A DNA stretch of 64,000 bases. Source: a virus. Position 1 is the stretch's first letter. Every line of letters starts with the position of its first letter. The stretch covers positions 51,493 to 115,492 of IMG/VR virus record IMGVR_UViG_3300035670_000055. One strand, given 5' to 3'. Below the pieces are notes generated by a model. That model ran no database searches. It had not been told where the DNA came from and was given only the letters and a program-made list of their open reading frames with translations. This document shows positions 34,114 to 42,576 of the stretch, piece after piece. A program made the position numbers and the translations under genes.

Positions 34114-36417
34114 TTAATGTACCCAGAATTTTCCTATCTCTGGATTAGAGGTCATAATTTTTGGAGTTAAAAATTCGTTTGCTCCTTTTACCATTAATTC
34201 TGCTAGTAAATTTGCATCCTCTTGAGCATTTTTTGGTTGATTAGTAGATTCAATTAATATTTCATCGTGTACAGAGTTTATTAATTTTAAATGTTTATTT
34301 TTTTCAATAAAATTTTTTCTAATCATAATTAATGCATTTTTTGTTTGATCTGCAGCAGTTCCTTGTATAAGATAATTTGTACTTTTTCTTTGAATTCTTC
34401 CTTTTATTCCAAAAAATCCTCTCCAATATTCTTTTATCTCAGGATATAAAGAATTTAACTCTTCTTTTAATAAAGCTTTTTTTTCTTTAGACATTTTATT
34501 TGTAAAATATTCTTCTGGGAAAAAAGATGAAGCTTTTTTTCTAAATTCTTCCATTTCTTCAAAAAGATTAGAAAACCATCTTCTATCTGTAATTGAATTA
34601 ATTAAAATGTAATTATTTTTAAATGTTTTTTTAGCTTGTTCTTCCATTAATAATTGTAACTTAGGATATGCTTTAAAATAATTTTTAATAAATTCTTCTG
34701 CATCAATTAATTCCATTCCAAAATCTTGTGCAAATCCTTTAGCCTCTTTTCCATATAAAATACCAAAATTTACAATTTTAGCTCTATCTCTTTGCTTTTT
34801 TATATTATTAGTAAACTCTTTATCTCCTTTTTTAGGTAAATAATCAGCACCTGGATGTAATGCTTTATTCATAGCATCTGCTGTAGCCATGTGTAAATCA
34901 TCTTCATAAATTTTATGTCCTTTTGTAAATACTTCTAACATAACATTTTCTCCTGATATACAAGCTGCTGTTCTCATTTCTTGATTGCCAAAATCTGAAG
35001 ATATAACAGATCCTTTATCTAAAGCAAAAGCATCTCTATAAACTCCTTGAGGTAAATTTTGAATATTAGGATTATTACTAGCCATTCTACCAGAGTTTAA
35101 AATTTGTCTAAAATTACTATGAATTCTTCCTGTAACTGGATGTACATATTTTAACCATTCTAACCCAAAAGTTGTAACTGCTTGTTCACTTCTTTTCATA
35201 AGTAAATAAGCTAATATTAATTTACTATGATCTTCAATATATAATCCATTTTTATCTAATTCAAACCCTATCCATTGTTGATTATTATAAGCATCTTTAA
35301 GTTCATTTGGAATAGATTTTAATAGTGCTACTGCTCCAACAGTCCAATCTAATTTTTTAGTTTGTTTAGAAAATTCTTTAGGACAAATATCTAAATATCT
35401 AAATAGCTCTATTACTTGTTTAGAAGATCCCCATTCTATAATACATCTTCTATGAAAATTAAATAAATTAGGTTCTTCTACAAATTTTGGGTATAATTGT
35501 TCTATATAACTATTTAATATATTTAGCCTTTCTAAATATTCTTTATGTTTTTTATTTTCAATATCTTTCCAAATTTCTTCTTTAAAAGGCATTCCATTTA
35601 ACTCCATATCAGCATTAACTAAAACCATTTTATTTTCTAATTCAAACAGTTTTGTAGGTTTGTATATTTCTTTGTTTGATAGAATTCTACCTAATTCTTG
35701 CCTTTCTGAAATTAGTAAAGGATATAAAATATCATCAGAACCATATAATATTTGCTTTTCTGTAAAAGGTTTATCATACAAAGTAACAAATTCCATTCTA
35801 GTTCCTTTATCTATTATTTCTTCATCTGCTACCTCAAAAGGTGTTAATAAGTAATCGTTATTTAATAACATTTCATCATCTAAAGTAGATTTAGCTTCTA
35901 AATCAAAAAGAGAGAAATCATTTACACCCTTAACTCCTAAATACTCCTTAGCCATTCCAGCTAAAGAGTATGAACGAGTTAATCCATTATATAAACACAT
36001 TTCTTGAATCATTATATCTTTTACTTTATAGAAATCTATTCCATAATTAAACTTTAAATGTTTTTGCTCAAATTTTAAATTTTGCCCAATTAAAGTTAAA
36101 TCTTTATTATAATTTAATAAATTAATTAAAGGATTTAATTCTTTTTTAGAAAAACATCTTACGTCAATTACAAATATTTTTTTAAAGTCTCCTAATTGTA
36201 ACATTACAATTTTAGTTAAATAAGGATCTAATCCAGGTCTAAATTGTTTATTTCTTCTAAACTCTTTAAATATCTCTGGACTTTTTGCAGAGGTTTCTAT
36301 ATCTATTCCAATAATAGTTTTAGTTTTTAAATAATTATAACAATCTTCAACTGTTGCATAATTATTTATTCCTTCCACTTTGTAATTTGAAACAAAATAT
36401 ATTGTTGGTTTTTCCAT
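34114..36417 (-). CDS. polA: Family A DNA polymerase with 3'-5' exonuclease
   Basis: 767 residues. The exonuclease domain begins IIGIDIETSAKSP (DxE), with LIGQNLKFEQKHL and DDEMLLNN segments. The polymerase domain has SNNPNIQNLPQG, motif A VISSDFGNQEMRTAA (about 470-485), motif B RDRAKIVNFGILYGKEAKG (about 540-560) and motif C LINSVHDEILIE (HDE near 716). No 5'-3' exonuclease domain. It is the replicative polymerase; crAss-like phages carry either a family A or a family B enzyme. A TAAATTTG box lies 18 bases before the start. Confidence 0.93.
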   Translation of the reverse strand: MEKPTIYFVSNYKVEGINNYATVEDCYNYLKTKTIIGIDIETSAKSPEIFKEFRRNKQFRPGLDPYLTKIVMLQLGDFKKIFVIDVRCFSKKELNPLINLLNYNKDLTLIGQNLKFEQKHLKFNYGIDFYKVKDIMIQEMCLYNGLTRSYSLAGMAKEYLGVKGVNDFSLFDLEAKSTLDDEMLLNNDYLLTPFEVADEEIIDKGTRMEFVTLYDKPFTEKQILYGSDDILYPLLISERQELGRILSNKEIYKPTKLFELENKMVLVNADMELNGMPFKEEIWKDIENKKHKEYLERLNILNSYIEQLYPKFVEEPNLFNFHRRCIIEWGSSKQVIELFRYLDICPKEFSKQTKKLDWTVGAVALLKSIPNELKDAYNNQQWIGFELDKNGLYIEDHSKLILAYLLMKRSEQAVTTFGLEWLKYVHPVTGRIHSNFRQILNSGRMASNNPNIQNLPQGVYRDAFALDKGSVISSDFGNQEMRTAACISGENVMLEVFTKGHKIYEDDLHMATADAMNKALHPGADYLPKKGDKEFTNNIKKQRDRAKIVNFGILYGKEAKGFAQDFGMELIDAEEFIKNYFKAYPKLQLLMEEQAKKTFKNNYILINSITDRRWFSNLFEEMEEFRKKASSFFPEEYFTNKMSKEKKALLKEELNSLYPEIKEYWRGFFGIKGRIQRKSTNYLIQGTAADQTKNALIMIRKNFIEKNKHLKLINSVHDEILIESTNQPKNAQEDANLLAELMVKGANEFLTPKIMTSNPEIGKFWVH

Positions 36418-36434
36418 AAATATTATATTTTCTT

Positions 36435-36442
36435 CAAATTTA
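36435..36442 (-). promoter_or_regulatory. Candidate -7 box (TAAATTTG) of polA
   Basis: TAAATTTG on the minus strand, identical to the boxes before recA and before 27693, 18 bases upstream of the polymerase ATG. The -33 element is not clear. Confidence 0.4.
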
Positions 36443-36487
36443 AGAAAATTTTTGTAATTTTGAAATAATAAATTAATTTATTATTTA

Positions 36488-36805
36488 TTAATATTCATTT
36501 AATAATTGAACAATTGTATCTTTTATATTATATATTTCTTCTAATTCTTCTTTCATTTTATTTGTAATATAATTACAATATAACATAATAGATTTTATTT
36601 GTTGTTCGTTAAATTTTTTATTTTCCTGATATGTAAATGTTGCTGCATCTGGATTAAATGTAACAATTAGTCTTTCTTTAGATTTTCTATCCATAAAAAC
36701 TAATTCATAAGTATCATACACTTCTTCTATTTCTTCAATAGGATTTAACTCTTCATCAACAATGTTGTTAATGTCTAATTTTCTTAAAATTGTTTCTGTT
36801 TTCAT
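36488..36805 (-). CDS. Hypothetical protein, 105 aa
   Basis: Acidic alpha/beta protein (VYDTYELVFMDRKSKERLIVTFNPDAATFTYQE ... EELEEIYNIKDTIVQLLNEY). No recognised family; directly upstream of polA. Confidence 0.5.
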   Translation of the reverse strand: MKTETILRKLDINNIVDEELNPIEEIEEVYDTYELVFMDRKSKERLIVTFNPDAATFTYQENKKFNEQQIKSIMLYCNYITNKMKEELEEIYNIKDTIVQLLNEY

Positions 36806-36852
36806 TTTTAATATATTTTTTAATTATTTGTTTATATTTTTATTGAAAATTA

Positions 36853-37179
36853 TTATCTATTTATAATAATCATTCCGTATTTTGGATGATATTGAATAGC
36901 ACATTTATATTCATTAGCCAACTGATAAAATTTCTCAAGAAATTCTTTATGATTTTGATTAGTTATGTTATTATTTAATTCAATTTTTTGTCCTTCTAAA
37001 CTTGCTTTTCGTAAGTCTATTTCAATTCCATGCTTTATCCCTCTATCCCAAGTTTCTCTCATCTCTTGTTTAGAATACTTATTGTTTCCAAATAATAAAT
37101 TTAATGTACTATCTTTTTCTTGAAAAGATGTATCATCTTTCATTTCTTCTTTAAAAATATGTTCAACTCTTAAATTCAT
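36853..37179 (-). CDS. Hypothetical protein, 108 aa
   Basis: Contains SKQEMRETWDRGIKHGIEIDLRKASLEGQKIEL and ends CAIQYHPKYGMIIIN. The R-E-x-W-D-x-G pattern occurs in small phage proteins of unknown function. It overlaps the upstream gene by 17 bases. Confidence 0.5.
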   Translation of the reverse strand: MNLRVEHIFKEEMKDDTSFQEKDSTLNLLFGNNKYSKQEMRETWDRGIKHGIEIDLRKASLEGQKIELNNNITNQNHKEFLEKFYQLANEYKCAIQYHPKYGMIIINR

Positions 37180-37381
37180 TTTTGATTTTATTTAATATAA
37201 TTTGTTTTGCTTTTTTGTATTCTTCTGTATTTTCTTTAACTTCCATTACAACATCTTTTGGTGTGGTGAAATCCATTTCTATATCAGGATATTCTAACAG
37301 TCCTAATATATAATCATTCTCTAATTCTTCTAATACCAAATATACATTTGGATCTTCATCTTTAAAATATACAAGTTTCAT
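37163..37381 (-). CDS. Hypothetical acidic protein, 72 aa
   Basis: A beta-rich start (MKLVYFKDEDPNVYLVLEELENDYILGLLEYP) and a helical, lysine-rich end. Unknown. Confidence 0.5.
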   Translation of the reverse strand: MKLVYFKDEDPNVYLVLEELENDYILGLLEYPDIEMDFTTPKDVVMEVKENTEEYKKAKQIILNKIKNEFKS

Positions 37382-37442
37382 AATTTTTATTGCTTATTGC
37401 GATATGCTATATTTTGCATTTAAAAAACGTAATGCTTTTTAT

Positions 37443-37592
37443 TTAATCTTGTAAATCAATAATAACCATCTTATAAACACTGATTTTAGCAATCAAAGGT
37501 AATGCTTGTTGTGCTGTCATTGTTTTAATTTTATTTTCCATATTACTGATGTAACGCTTATATTTTTCAATTAATTCATTATTGTTTTTCAT
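37443..37592 (-). CDS. Small helical protein, 49 aa
   Basis: A 50-codon frame, MKNNNELIEKYKRYISNMEN ... MTAQQALPLIAKISVYKMVIIDLQD, fills the gap between two genes and starts three bases after the upstream stop. The codon use and helical periodicity look natural. Confidence 0.5.
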   Translation of the reverse strand: MKNNNELIEKYKRYISNMENKIKTMTAQQALPLIAKISVYKMVIIDLQD

Positions 37593-37595
37593 AAT

Positions 37596-38069
37596 TTATT
37601 TCTTTACAAAAATTAAAGGATTACGGAATGTTTTTTCTTCGGCTTCTTGCCATACTTTTTTTATCCCATTTGACTTAAAAGTATCACCCACACTTTCATA
37701 ACTTATTACTCTTTCAAGAGATATAGGGTTTTCCAACCAATAAAACCCTTTTGATTCAATAGCTGATTTGAATGATTTTAAGGCTTCATATAAAACTTCA
37801 TCATCGTATTTAGCCCTATAATCTCTATACATTATACTCTCTTCTAAATTTGAATAGGATTCTTCTACCAACTCACTTGCAATTTCTTCTGTGAGTTCTG
37901 AGCCTTTGCAGATAACCTCAAATTTGTCTAAAGTTGAAGCGTTAAGTTTAATTTCTTCATTTCCTATTTTTAGATACTTGCATTCTTTATTGATAAATTC
38001 ATAATCTGCTAATCTTGGAATTTTAACAATAAGCACGTCTTTTTTTAATTTTAGTTCTAATATTTTCAT
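37596..38069 (-). CDS. Hypothetical protein, 157 aa
   Basis: Starts at the ATG at 38069 (MKILELKLKKDVLIVKIP); a GTG four codons upstream would overlap nothing but is less likely. Mixed alpha/beta protein with SYSNLEESIMYRDYRAKYDDEVLYEALKSFKSAIESKGFYWLENP. Its base composition is richer in G+C than the flanks, as are the next genes upstream. Unknown family. Confidence 0.5.
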   Translation of the reverse strand: MKILELKLKKDVLIVKIPRLADYEFINKECKYLKIGNEEIKLNASTLDKFEVICKGSELTEEIASELVEESYSNLEESIMYRDYRAKYDDEVLYEALKSFKSAIESKGFYWLENPISLERVISYESVGDTFKSNGIKKVWQEAEEKTFRNPLIFVKK

Positions 38070-38084
38070 ATTTTTATCCACTTT

Positions 38085-38327
38085 CTACAAGTGGGAAGTT
38101 TTAAGGTTAAAAAGGACAATATTTTTTTTAGGTATTTTCTCTAATTTAGATTTTAGGCTTTTTAATGAGTGAAATTTACCTTTTATGTTATATCCAATGC
38201 TTCCATTATTATAAACTTGTTTTATTTCACGATTTGTTTTAGAGTTAAAACATTTATCATCAGAAAACACATAATTTTTAGCAAAATTTAATCTATATTT
38301 ACATAGATACTTTACTGTTATAATCAT
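38085..38327 (-). CDS. NUMOD4-like small protein, 80 aa
   Basis: KYRLNFAKNYVFSDDKCFNSKTNREIKQVYNNGSIGYNIKGKFHSLKSLKSKLEKI. The pattern ...Y.FSDD.CFN.KT.REIK...N...GY.I.G.F..L resembles the NUMOD4 type of DNA-binding module without a nuclease. Similar short proteins are common in Flavobacteriia phages and prophages. Start of the gene-cassette-like island. Confidence 0.5.
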   Translation of the reverse strand: MIITVKYLCKYRLNFAKNYVFSDDKCFNSKTNREIKQVYNNGSIGYNIKGKFHSLKSLKSKLEKIPKKNIVLFNLKTSHL

Positions 38328-38375
38328 TGTTTTAGCCTTTGTGTTGTTTCGTCTATATTTGTGTTGGCAGCAAGT

Positions 38376-38639
38376 TTATTGAACCCACCACTCAACGACT
38401 TTACCAGTAACTCGGTCAACAATACAAGCCTTTGCAACTGTATCATCAACCAATGCTTTATATTCTTGTGCTTCTTTCAATGTTTTGACAGGTTCGGCAA
38501 TGTTTTCAACTTTCTTAAATCCGACTTCTGCAAAGCCTTTAAAAGAAATATTTACGACATAACGAAAACCTGCTGCCAACACCTGCTTTACAATAGCAGG
38601 GCTGACATCTACATTTTGAGCATTTGTAATTCTATTCAT
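38376..38639 (-). CDS. Hypothetical protein, 87 aa (foreign composition)
   Basis: MNRITNAQNVDVSPAIVKQVLAAGFRYVVNISFKGFAEVGFKKVENIAEPVKTLKEAQEYKALVDDTVAKACIVDRVTGKVVEWW. It is alanine- and valine-rich with clearly higher G+C than the rest of the window, so it was probably acquired recently. Alpha/beta, unknown family. Confidence 0.5.
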   Translation of the reverse strand: MNRITNAQNVDVSPAIVKQVLAAGFRYVVNISFKGFAEVGFKKVENIAEPVKTLKEAQEYKALVDDTVAKACIVDRVTGKVVEWWVQ

Positions 38640-38711
38640 CTTCTGTACTTATTTGAAAGTTAGTAATTCTAATCCCTGCCATCGTAAAGCATTATACCGT
38701 TGTAGGAAATG

Positions 38712-39038
38712 CTACAACTCTACAGCATAGCGTTCTTTTTCTTTTTTATAAAGATTTTTAAAGCTACCATTGGAAATAACTTTATTAAAACTATCCTTTT
38801 TTAATAAAATTTCAGCATTTAATAAAGCGTTTCCTGCCATTCTTTTAATCTCAAAAACACCACCACTTAAACTTAATTTTATTGATTTTTTTTGATTATT
38901 ATTTTCTCCATTTCCAATAAATGCAGTCCACATTGTAATTCCATTTTCTCGATGTTCAACAGTTATAAAATCTGCACTTTCAATATTAGCAGACATTGGA
39001 GCATCTATTATTTTTAAAACTTTATAATTTATTTTCAT
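38712..39038 (-). CDS. Hypothetical protein, 108 aa
   Basis: A beta-rich, OB- or PH-like protein: LKIIDAPMSANIESADFITVEHRENGITMWTAFIGNG...KKSIKLSLSGGVFEIKRMAGNALLNAEILL. It lies in the cassette-like island, between two inverted-repeat regions. It uses a TAG stop, showing TAG is not reassigned. Confidence 0.5.
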   Translation of the reverse strand: MKINYKVLKIIDAPMSANIESADFITVEHRENGITMWTAFIGNGENNNQKKSIKLSLSGGVFEIKRMAGNALLNAEILLKKDSFNKVISNGSFKNLYKKEKERYAVEL

Positions 39039-39085
39039 TTTTATAATTTTTAGTTGTTAATATTTTTGTTTCCTTTCCCGCACTT

Positions 39086-39167
39086 CCTACAACACTATAT
39101 TTGCAAAAACGGCTCTGAAAAAACTTTGTGGATATCGCCGTATTCGCAAATACAAAACCGTTATCTG
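39086..39167 (-). repeat. attC-like imperfect inverted repeat B
   Basis: Long inverted arms TATTTGC (39098-39104) with GCAAATA (39146-39152) and ACGGC (39109-39113) with GCCGT (39137-39141), offset by unequal spacers. It is bounded by an AAC (minus strand GATAACGG) and a GTT (GTGTTGTAGG). Two-part arms with unpaired bases between them and AAC/GTT ends are the layout of integron attC sites. Confidence 0.45.
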
Positions 39168-39203
39168 TAATAGAGCCAAAGCTTTATTTTTTACTACTAT
39201 TCG

Positions 39204-39527
39204 TTAATAAAGATTATGTTTTTTAAGTATCTTTTTTAACTTTTCGTTTTCTTCATATAGCACATTAAATCTTGTCATTGCACTATCCAAAATTTTTAGT
39301 AAAGCATAATTATCTATTAAGATTGGTTTATTTGCTAAACCTCTATATTTTACCATATTCAAAATATTTATTGAATTTTTAAATTCTTTTGTTTCGCTTT
39401 CATTTCCTACGATAACATAACAATCATTTTTTTCTGAAATCTCTTTTATTAATGTTGAAGTTCCAGAACTTCTGTGTCTAATCATAAAATCATAAACACT
39501 CTTAATTATTTCTTCGTTTTTTGACAT
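39204..39527 (-). CDS. P-loop-like protein with degenerate Walker A, 107 aa
   Basis: Residues 18-27 HRSSGTSTLI stand where relatives have R-x-x-G-R-T/K-T; the Walker lysine is absent. It is followed by CYVIVGNESE and KPILIDNYALLKILD, a Walker B-like strand, then a C-terminal coiled coil. It may be a nucleotide-binding fold that has lost ATPase function, or a short unrelated protein. It lies in the cassette-like island. Confidence 0.45.
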   Translation of the reverse strand: MSKNEEIIKSVYDFMIRHRSSGTSTLIKEISEKNDCYVIVGNESETKEFKNSINILNMVKYRGLANKPILIDNYALLKILDSAMTRFNVLYEENEKLKKILKKHNLY

Positions 39528-39600
39528 TATTATATTTTTTATTAATTATTTAAAGTTCGCTTTCAGCTCTCATTTGCCATTGCTAAAAAACTTCTTCGCA

Positions 39601-39675
39601 TAACATCGGTTTGGTTCTATGGCGTGGAAAACACCTTGCGCATACACGCCACAGAAACCAAGCCTTTTAACGTTA
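39601..39675 (-). repeat. attC-like imperfect inverted repeat A
   Basis: Arms TTGGTT-CTAT-GGCGTG (39611-39626) and CACGCC-ACAGA-AACCAA (39645-39661) pair over 15 of 17 positions with one-base asymmetries. The unit is bounded by TAAC (39601) and, at the other end, AACGTTA. It is much richer in G+C than its surroundings. Loop of 18 bases. It could also act as a terminator for the 80-aa gene, but has no T-run. Confidence 0.5.
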
Positions 39676-39915
39676 AAAACGTTCATCGTCATCTTTTAAT
39701 TTATTTGTTGAAAAGACTACTCTCAAAATAGCCGTAATTAATAAAAAAGGTAAAATAAAAGAAATTGATGCTGTTGGTGAATTGTTACAGCAACCGTCAC
39801 CATCCCAATGCCCGTTTCCTCCGTGTGCAATTGAAATTAAATGCCCTGGAGGACAATTATTTGGATGTTGTTTTGGAGGTCTTGGTATTTCTGAATTTAT
39901 AAATATATCACTCAT
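39673..39915 (-). CDS. Small membrane-anchored protein, 80 aa
   Basis: The N-terminal half is rich in Pro, Gly, His and Cys (IPRPPKQHPNNCPPGHLISIAHGGNGHWDGDGCC), followed by one transmembrane helix (ISFILPFLLITAILRVVF) and a charged end. No signal peptide. The Cys/His content suggests metal binding. First gene of the cassette-like island in the direction of transcription. Confidence 0.45.
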   Translation of the reverse strand: MSDIFINSEIPRPPKQHPNNCPPGHLISIAHGGNGHWDGDGCCNNSPTASISFILPFLLITAILRVVFSTNKLKDDDERF

Positions 39916-39943
39916 TGTTTTTAATTTTTTTATTTGTTATTAG

Positions 39944-40081
39944 TTCCTGTGACAGGATTCGAACCTGTATGTTATCTTCAACTTTTTTGTTGTCTAATAG
40001 TTTGACAATCTGATTTGTATAAGACTTGCAAATCTAATACTCATTTGATAACCATGTGTCTACCAATTCCACCACACAGGA
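39944..40081 (-). tRNA. tRNA-Leu-like gene (CAA?) with about 50 extra bases
   Basis: Acceptor TCCTGTG/CACAGGA with A73, D arm GTG-GAATTGGTAGA-CAC in the class II (Leu/Ser) style, and T arm ACAGG-TTCGAAT-CCTGT are intact. At the anticodon position the loop ATCAAAT carries CAA (Leu) with U33 and A37, but the stem TGGTT/GAGTA has a mismatch. About 68 bases lie between it and the T arm, where class II tRNAs have 11-20. The insert can form TTGTC/GACAA and CAAC/GTTG hairpins, or GTTATC/GATAAC can close everything. Total 138 nt. CCA is not encoded. Confidence 0.6.
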
Positions 40082-40086
40082 AAATA

Positions 40087-40118
40087 AAAAAGGCTGTTTA
40101 AATTAATAAACAGCTTTT
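40087..40118. terminator. Terminator hairpin
   Basis: AAAAGGCTGTTTA pairs with TAAACAGCTTTT (one bulged G) around AATTAA, between the 145-aa gene and the tRNA-like gene. It has T-runs in both directions. Confidence 0.75.
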
Positions 40119-40131
40119 ATAAATTTTAAAA

Positions 40132-40569
40132 TTATAATAATTGCTGTTTTTTATAAGCAATCATTTCTAATTTTTCTTCATACAATTCAATTTGTTTTTT
40201 TGTATGATACTTTTGAGCTTGAATTTCTTCTTCTTTTTGTTTTCTAGCTCTAATTCCTTTATTAAATTGTTCATCTAATTGAAAAACATAAGATTCTCTT
40301 AGTTCTACTGTAGCAATTTTATCTACATTAATTTCAATAAAAGCTTGTTCTTCTTGTTCTTTAATTTCTTCAAGTTTTTCTTTTGAAATTTCCAGATAAT
40401 CTTCTAGATCTCTTTTTAATTTTTCAATTTGTGCATTACATTTTCTTTCTTCATCTTTATAATATCTTTCCATACGTTTTTTCATTGAAGAAACTTTTGC
40501 TTCTTCTGTAACGTTTAAAAATGATAATACTCTTTCTACCCATGACTCTTTTTTAGCTTGTGTGCTCAT
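40132..40569 (-). CDS. Coiled-coil protein, 145 aa
   Basis: Nearly the whole protein is a charged helix with heptad spacing (residues 25-145, for example MKKRMERYYKDEERKCNAQIEKLKRDLEDYLEIS). Such proteins form rods or scaffolds. No sequence family recognised. It is the last gene before a terminator. Confidence 0.6.
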   Translation of the reverse strand: MSTQAKKESWVERVLSFLNVTEEAKVSSMKKRMERYYKDEERKCNAQIEKLKRDLEDYLEISKEKLEEIKEQEEQAFIEINVDKIATVELRESYVFQLDEQFNKGIRARKQKEEEIQAQKYHTKKQIELYEEKLEMIAYKKQQLL

Positions 40570-40618
40570 AATAAATAAATGTTTAATAATTAATAATTTT
40601 TTAAATTTTTTTTGTTTG

Positions 40619-42571
40619 TTATTCTATATCTGGAGTTGGTCCATATATATCAAATTCTTTTTCTACAAATATAGAAACATTTTTCCAATAATCAGAAAAT
40701 GTTGATGGATATTGTCCTACTTCATCATGAATATATATATTTCCAAGCCTTTCTTCATAAGGATCATATCCCATTATATATCTTGAAGATACCTTTTCAG
40801 GAATTCCTAACCAAGTTTTCTGTTGTTCATAAGCTTCTTTTGTGGAAGGTTTCCATCTATACTTTATTAAATTTACATAAAGATTATCATATTCGTTAAA
40901 ATTAACTAAATCATTACAATTTAATACTGCAAAAGTTAAATCATTAGAATTTTTAACTTTATATATTTTTCCTTGAATAAAATAATCAGAAAAAGAATCA
41001 ATTGCTTCTATATATTCAGGAACTTCTGTAATACTTTCTTCTGGTAAAGAAATTAATTCTGCCCATTTTCCATTTTGAAATAAGAATCCTCCTCTTATGT
41101 GTGCCCAAATACTGTTTCCAAAAATTCTATAAGTATCAGAACCATCTTTTAAGACATATGTCATTCCATTAATAGAAATATATGTACAACCAATAGGAAA
41201 TCTTTTCTTACATTCTTCTTGAATTTCTTCCATAGATAATTCTTTTTTCTGTAATTCTGTTACGTCATAAGGTTTACCTCTTCTTTCATACTCGTCTATT
41301 TCTTCTTGTGTAGCATATTTCCAGTTTGGATATTCTGGTTTATATTTTACCCAACCATTAGTTATGGAATCTAAAGAATCATATTCAGGTTGTAAATAAG
41401 TTGAATCTTTTCTTTGTTTATAAATATGATTAGATACGAAGTCTTTACTATAACTATCAAATTTATCTGTAATAACAATATATTCTCCTTTTTTAAATTC
41501 ATTAGATTGTATTTTATCTGGATTATTGCTAAACCCTGTTCCATTACAATCTGGACAAGTATCTATTACTTCTGTATGTCCAGAAGGATATAATTTAGCT
41601 ATCATAGTTTCTCCTTCACCATTACAAGTTTCACAAAATTTATCTGGATGATCCAGAGGAAGAAATTCTTGTACTTCTTCTGCAGATATTTCTTGTATTT
41701 GTTCAACTTTTGATTTATCAAAAGTTCCTGAATAATTATAATCAGTACAGCCAAGTATCCAAGGAGACATAACAAGAGTATCTGTATATATATCTATACC
41801 ATTAACTTTACCATAATGATAACTTCCATGATTTTTTTGATACCATTTATACCATTTTCCAAATTCAAATTTCTGATTAATAATTTTATCAGAATGTCCA
41901 TCAGGTAAGTATTCTTGAATTTCTGATAAATCTTCTACTAACTTAATTCTTGTTAAATCTCCACTTGAACCAGTTTCACATCTATAACCACTATTTCCAA
42001 TTAATTCTGAATAAGATAATTTATTTTCTACAGGAATTTTGGAACATTTTCTATAGGCATTTTCACAATTAATTAGTTTATACCATTTACCAGGAATAAA
42101 TTCTATATTAGGCTCTTTAACCTCTTGTTCTGGAGAATAATCTTCTGGTAATAATTCGTATCTTATTCCTAAAGTTCCTTCTGATAAAGCGTTGCTACAA
42201 GAGTAGTTTTTAGAATTTGGAAAATCTACTTTACTTGAAGAAAATATTTTACCAACATCTCCTTTTTTTACTCCACTTCCTAAATGAGGATTGTCTACTA
42301 AAGCTCTAATATATCTACCAATATGTTGTGATAAATCATCAAAATATTCTTGTTGTTTTTTTATTACATAATCTGTATTTAGAAACAGCCAACCATCATA
42401 TTTAAATTCTTCATTTTTATCACAATATACAGTGTATTCATCAGGAACATCTATCCCTAAATAGTTATTCATTTCTCCATCAGAATTCCACTTATCTGGA
42501 CAATTATATTCTTCATCCCATAATCCATCTCGAATAAATTCTTTTTTTGTTTTAAATCTGTATTTACTCAT
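40619..42571 (-). CDS. Large multi-module protein with DnaJ-type zinc finger
   Basis: 650 residues. A repeated short module occurs several times: an E-F/W-x-x-G-K-W-Y-K-type strand (FIPGKWYKLINC, FEFGKWYKWYQK, FKKGEYIVITDKF, FIQGKIYKVKNS) followed by I-x-E-Y/F-L-P-x-x-H-P/S-D. Between modules lies CETCNGEGETM...CPDCNGTGF, a DnaJ-like zinc finger (about 309-345). It resembles phage proteins built of repeated small SH3-like barrels. Function unknown; no signal peptide or membrane segment. Confidence 0.6.
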   Translation of the reverse strand: MSKYRFKTKKEFIRDGLWDEEYNCPDKWNSDGEMNNYLGIDVPDEYTVYCDKNEEFKYDGWLFLNTDYVIKKQQEYFDDLSQHIGRYIRALVDNPHLGSGVKKGDVGKIFSSSKVDFPNSKNYSCSNALSEGTLGIRYELLPEDYSPEQEVKEPNIEFIPGKWYKLINCENAYRKCSKIPVENKLSYSELIGNSGYRCETGSSGDLTRIKLVEDLSEIQEYLPDGHSDKIINQKFEFGKWYKWYQKNHGSYHYGKVNGIDIYTDTLVMSPWILGCTDYNYSGTFDKSKVEQIQEISAEEVQEFLPLDHPDKFCETCNGEGETMIAKLYPSGHTEVIDTCPDCNGTGFSNNPDKIQSNEFKKGEYIVITDKFDSYSKDFVSNHIYKQRKDSTYLQPEYDSLDSITNGWVKYKPEYPNWKYATQEEIDEYERRGKPYDVTELQKKELSMEEIQEECKKRFPIGCTYISINGMTYVLKDGSDTYRIFGNSIWAHIRGGFLFQNGKWAELISLPEESITEVPEYIEAIDSFSDYFIQGKIYKVKNSNDLTFAVLNCNDLVNFNEYDNLYVNLIKYRWKPSTKEAYEQQKTWLGIPEKVSSRYIMGYDPYEERLGNIYIHDEVGQYPSTFSDYWKNVSIFVEKEFDIYGPTPDIE

Positions 42572-42576
42572 TTTTG

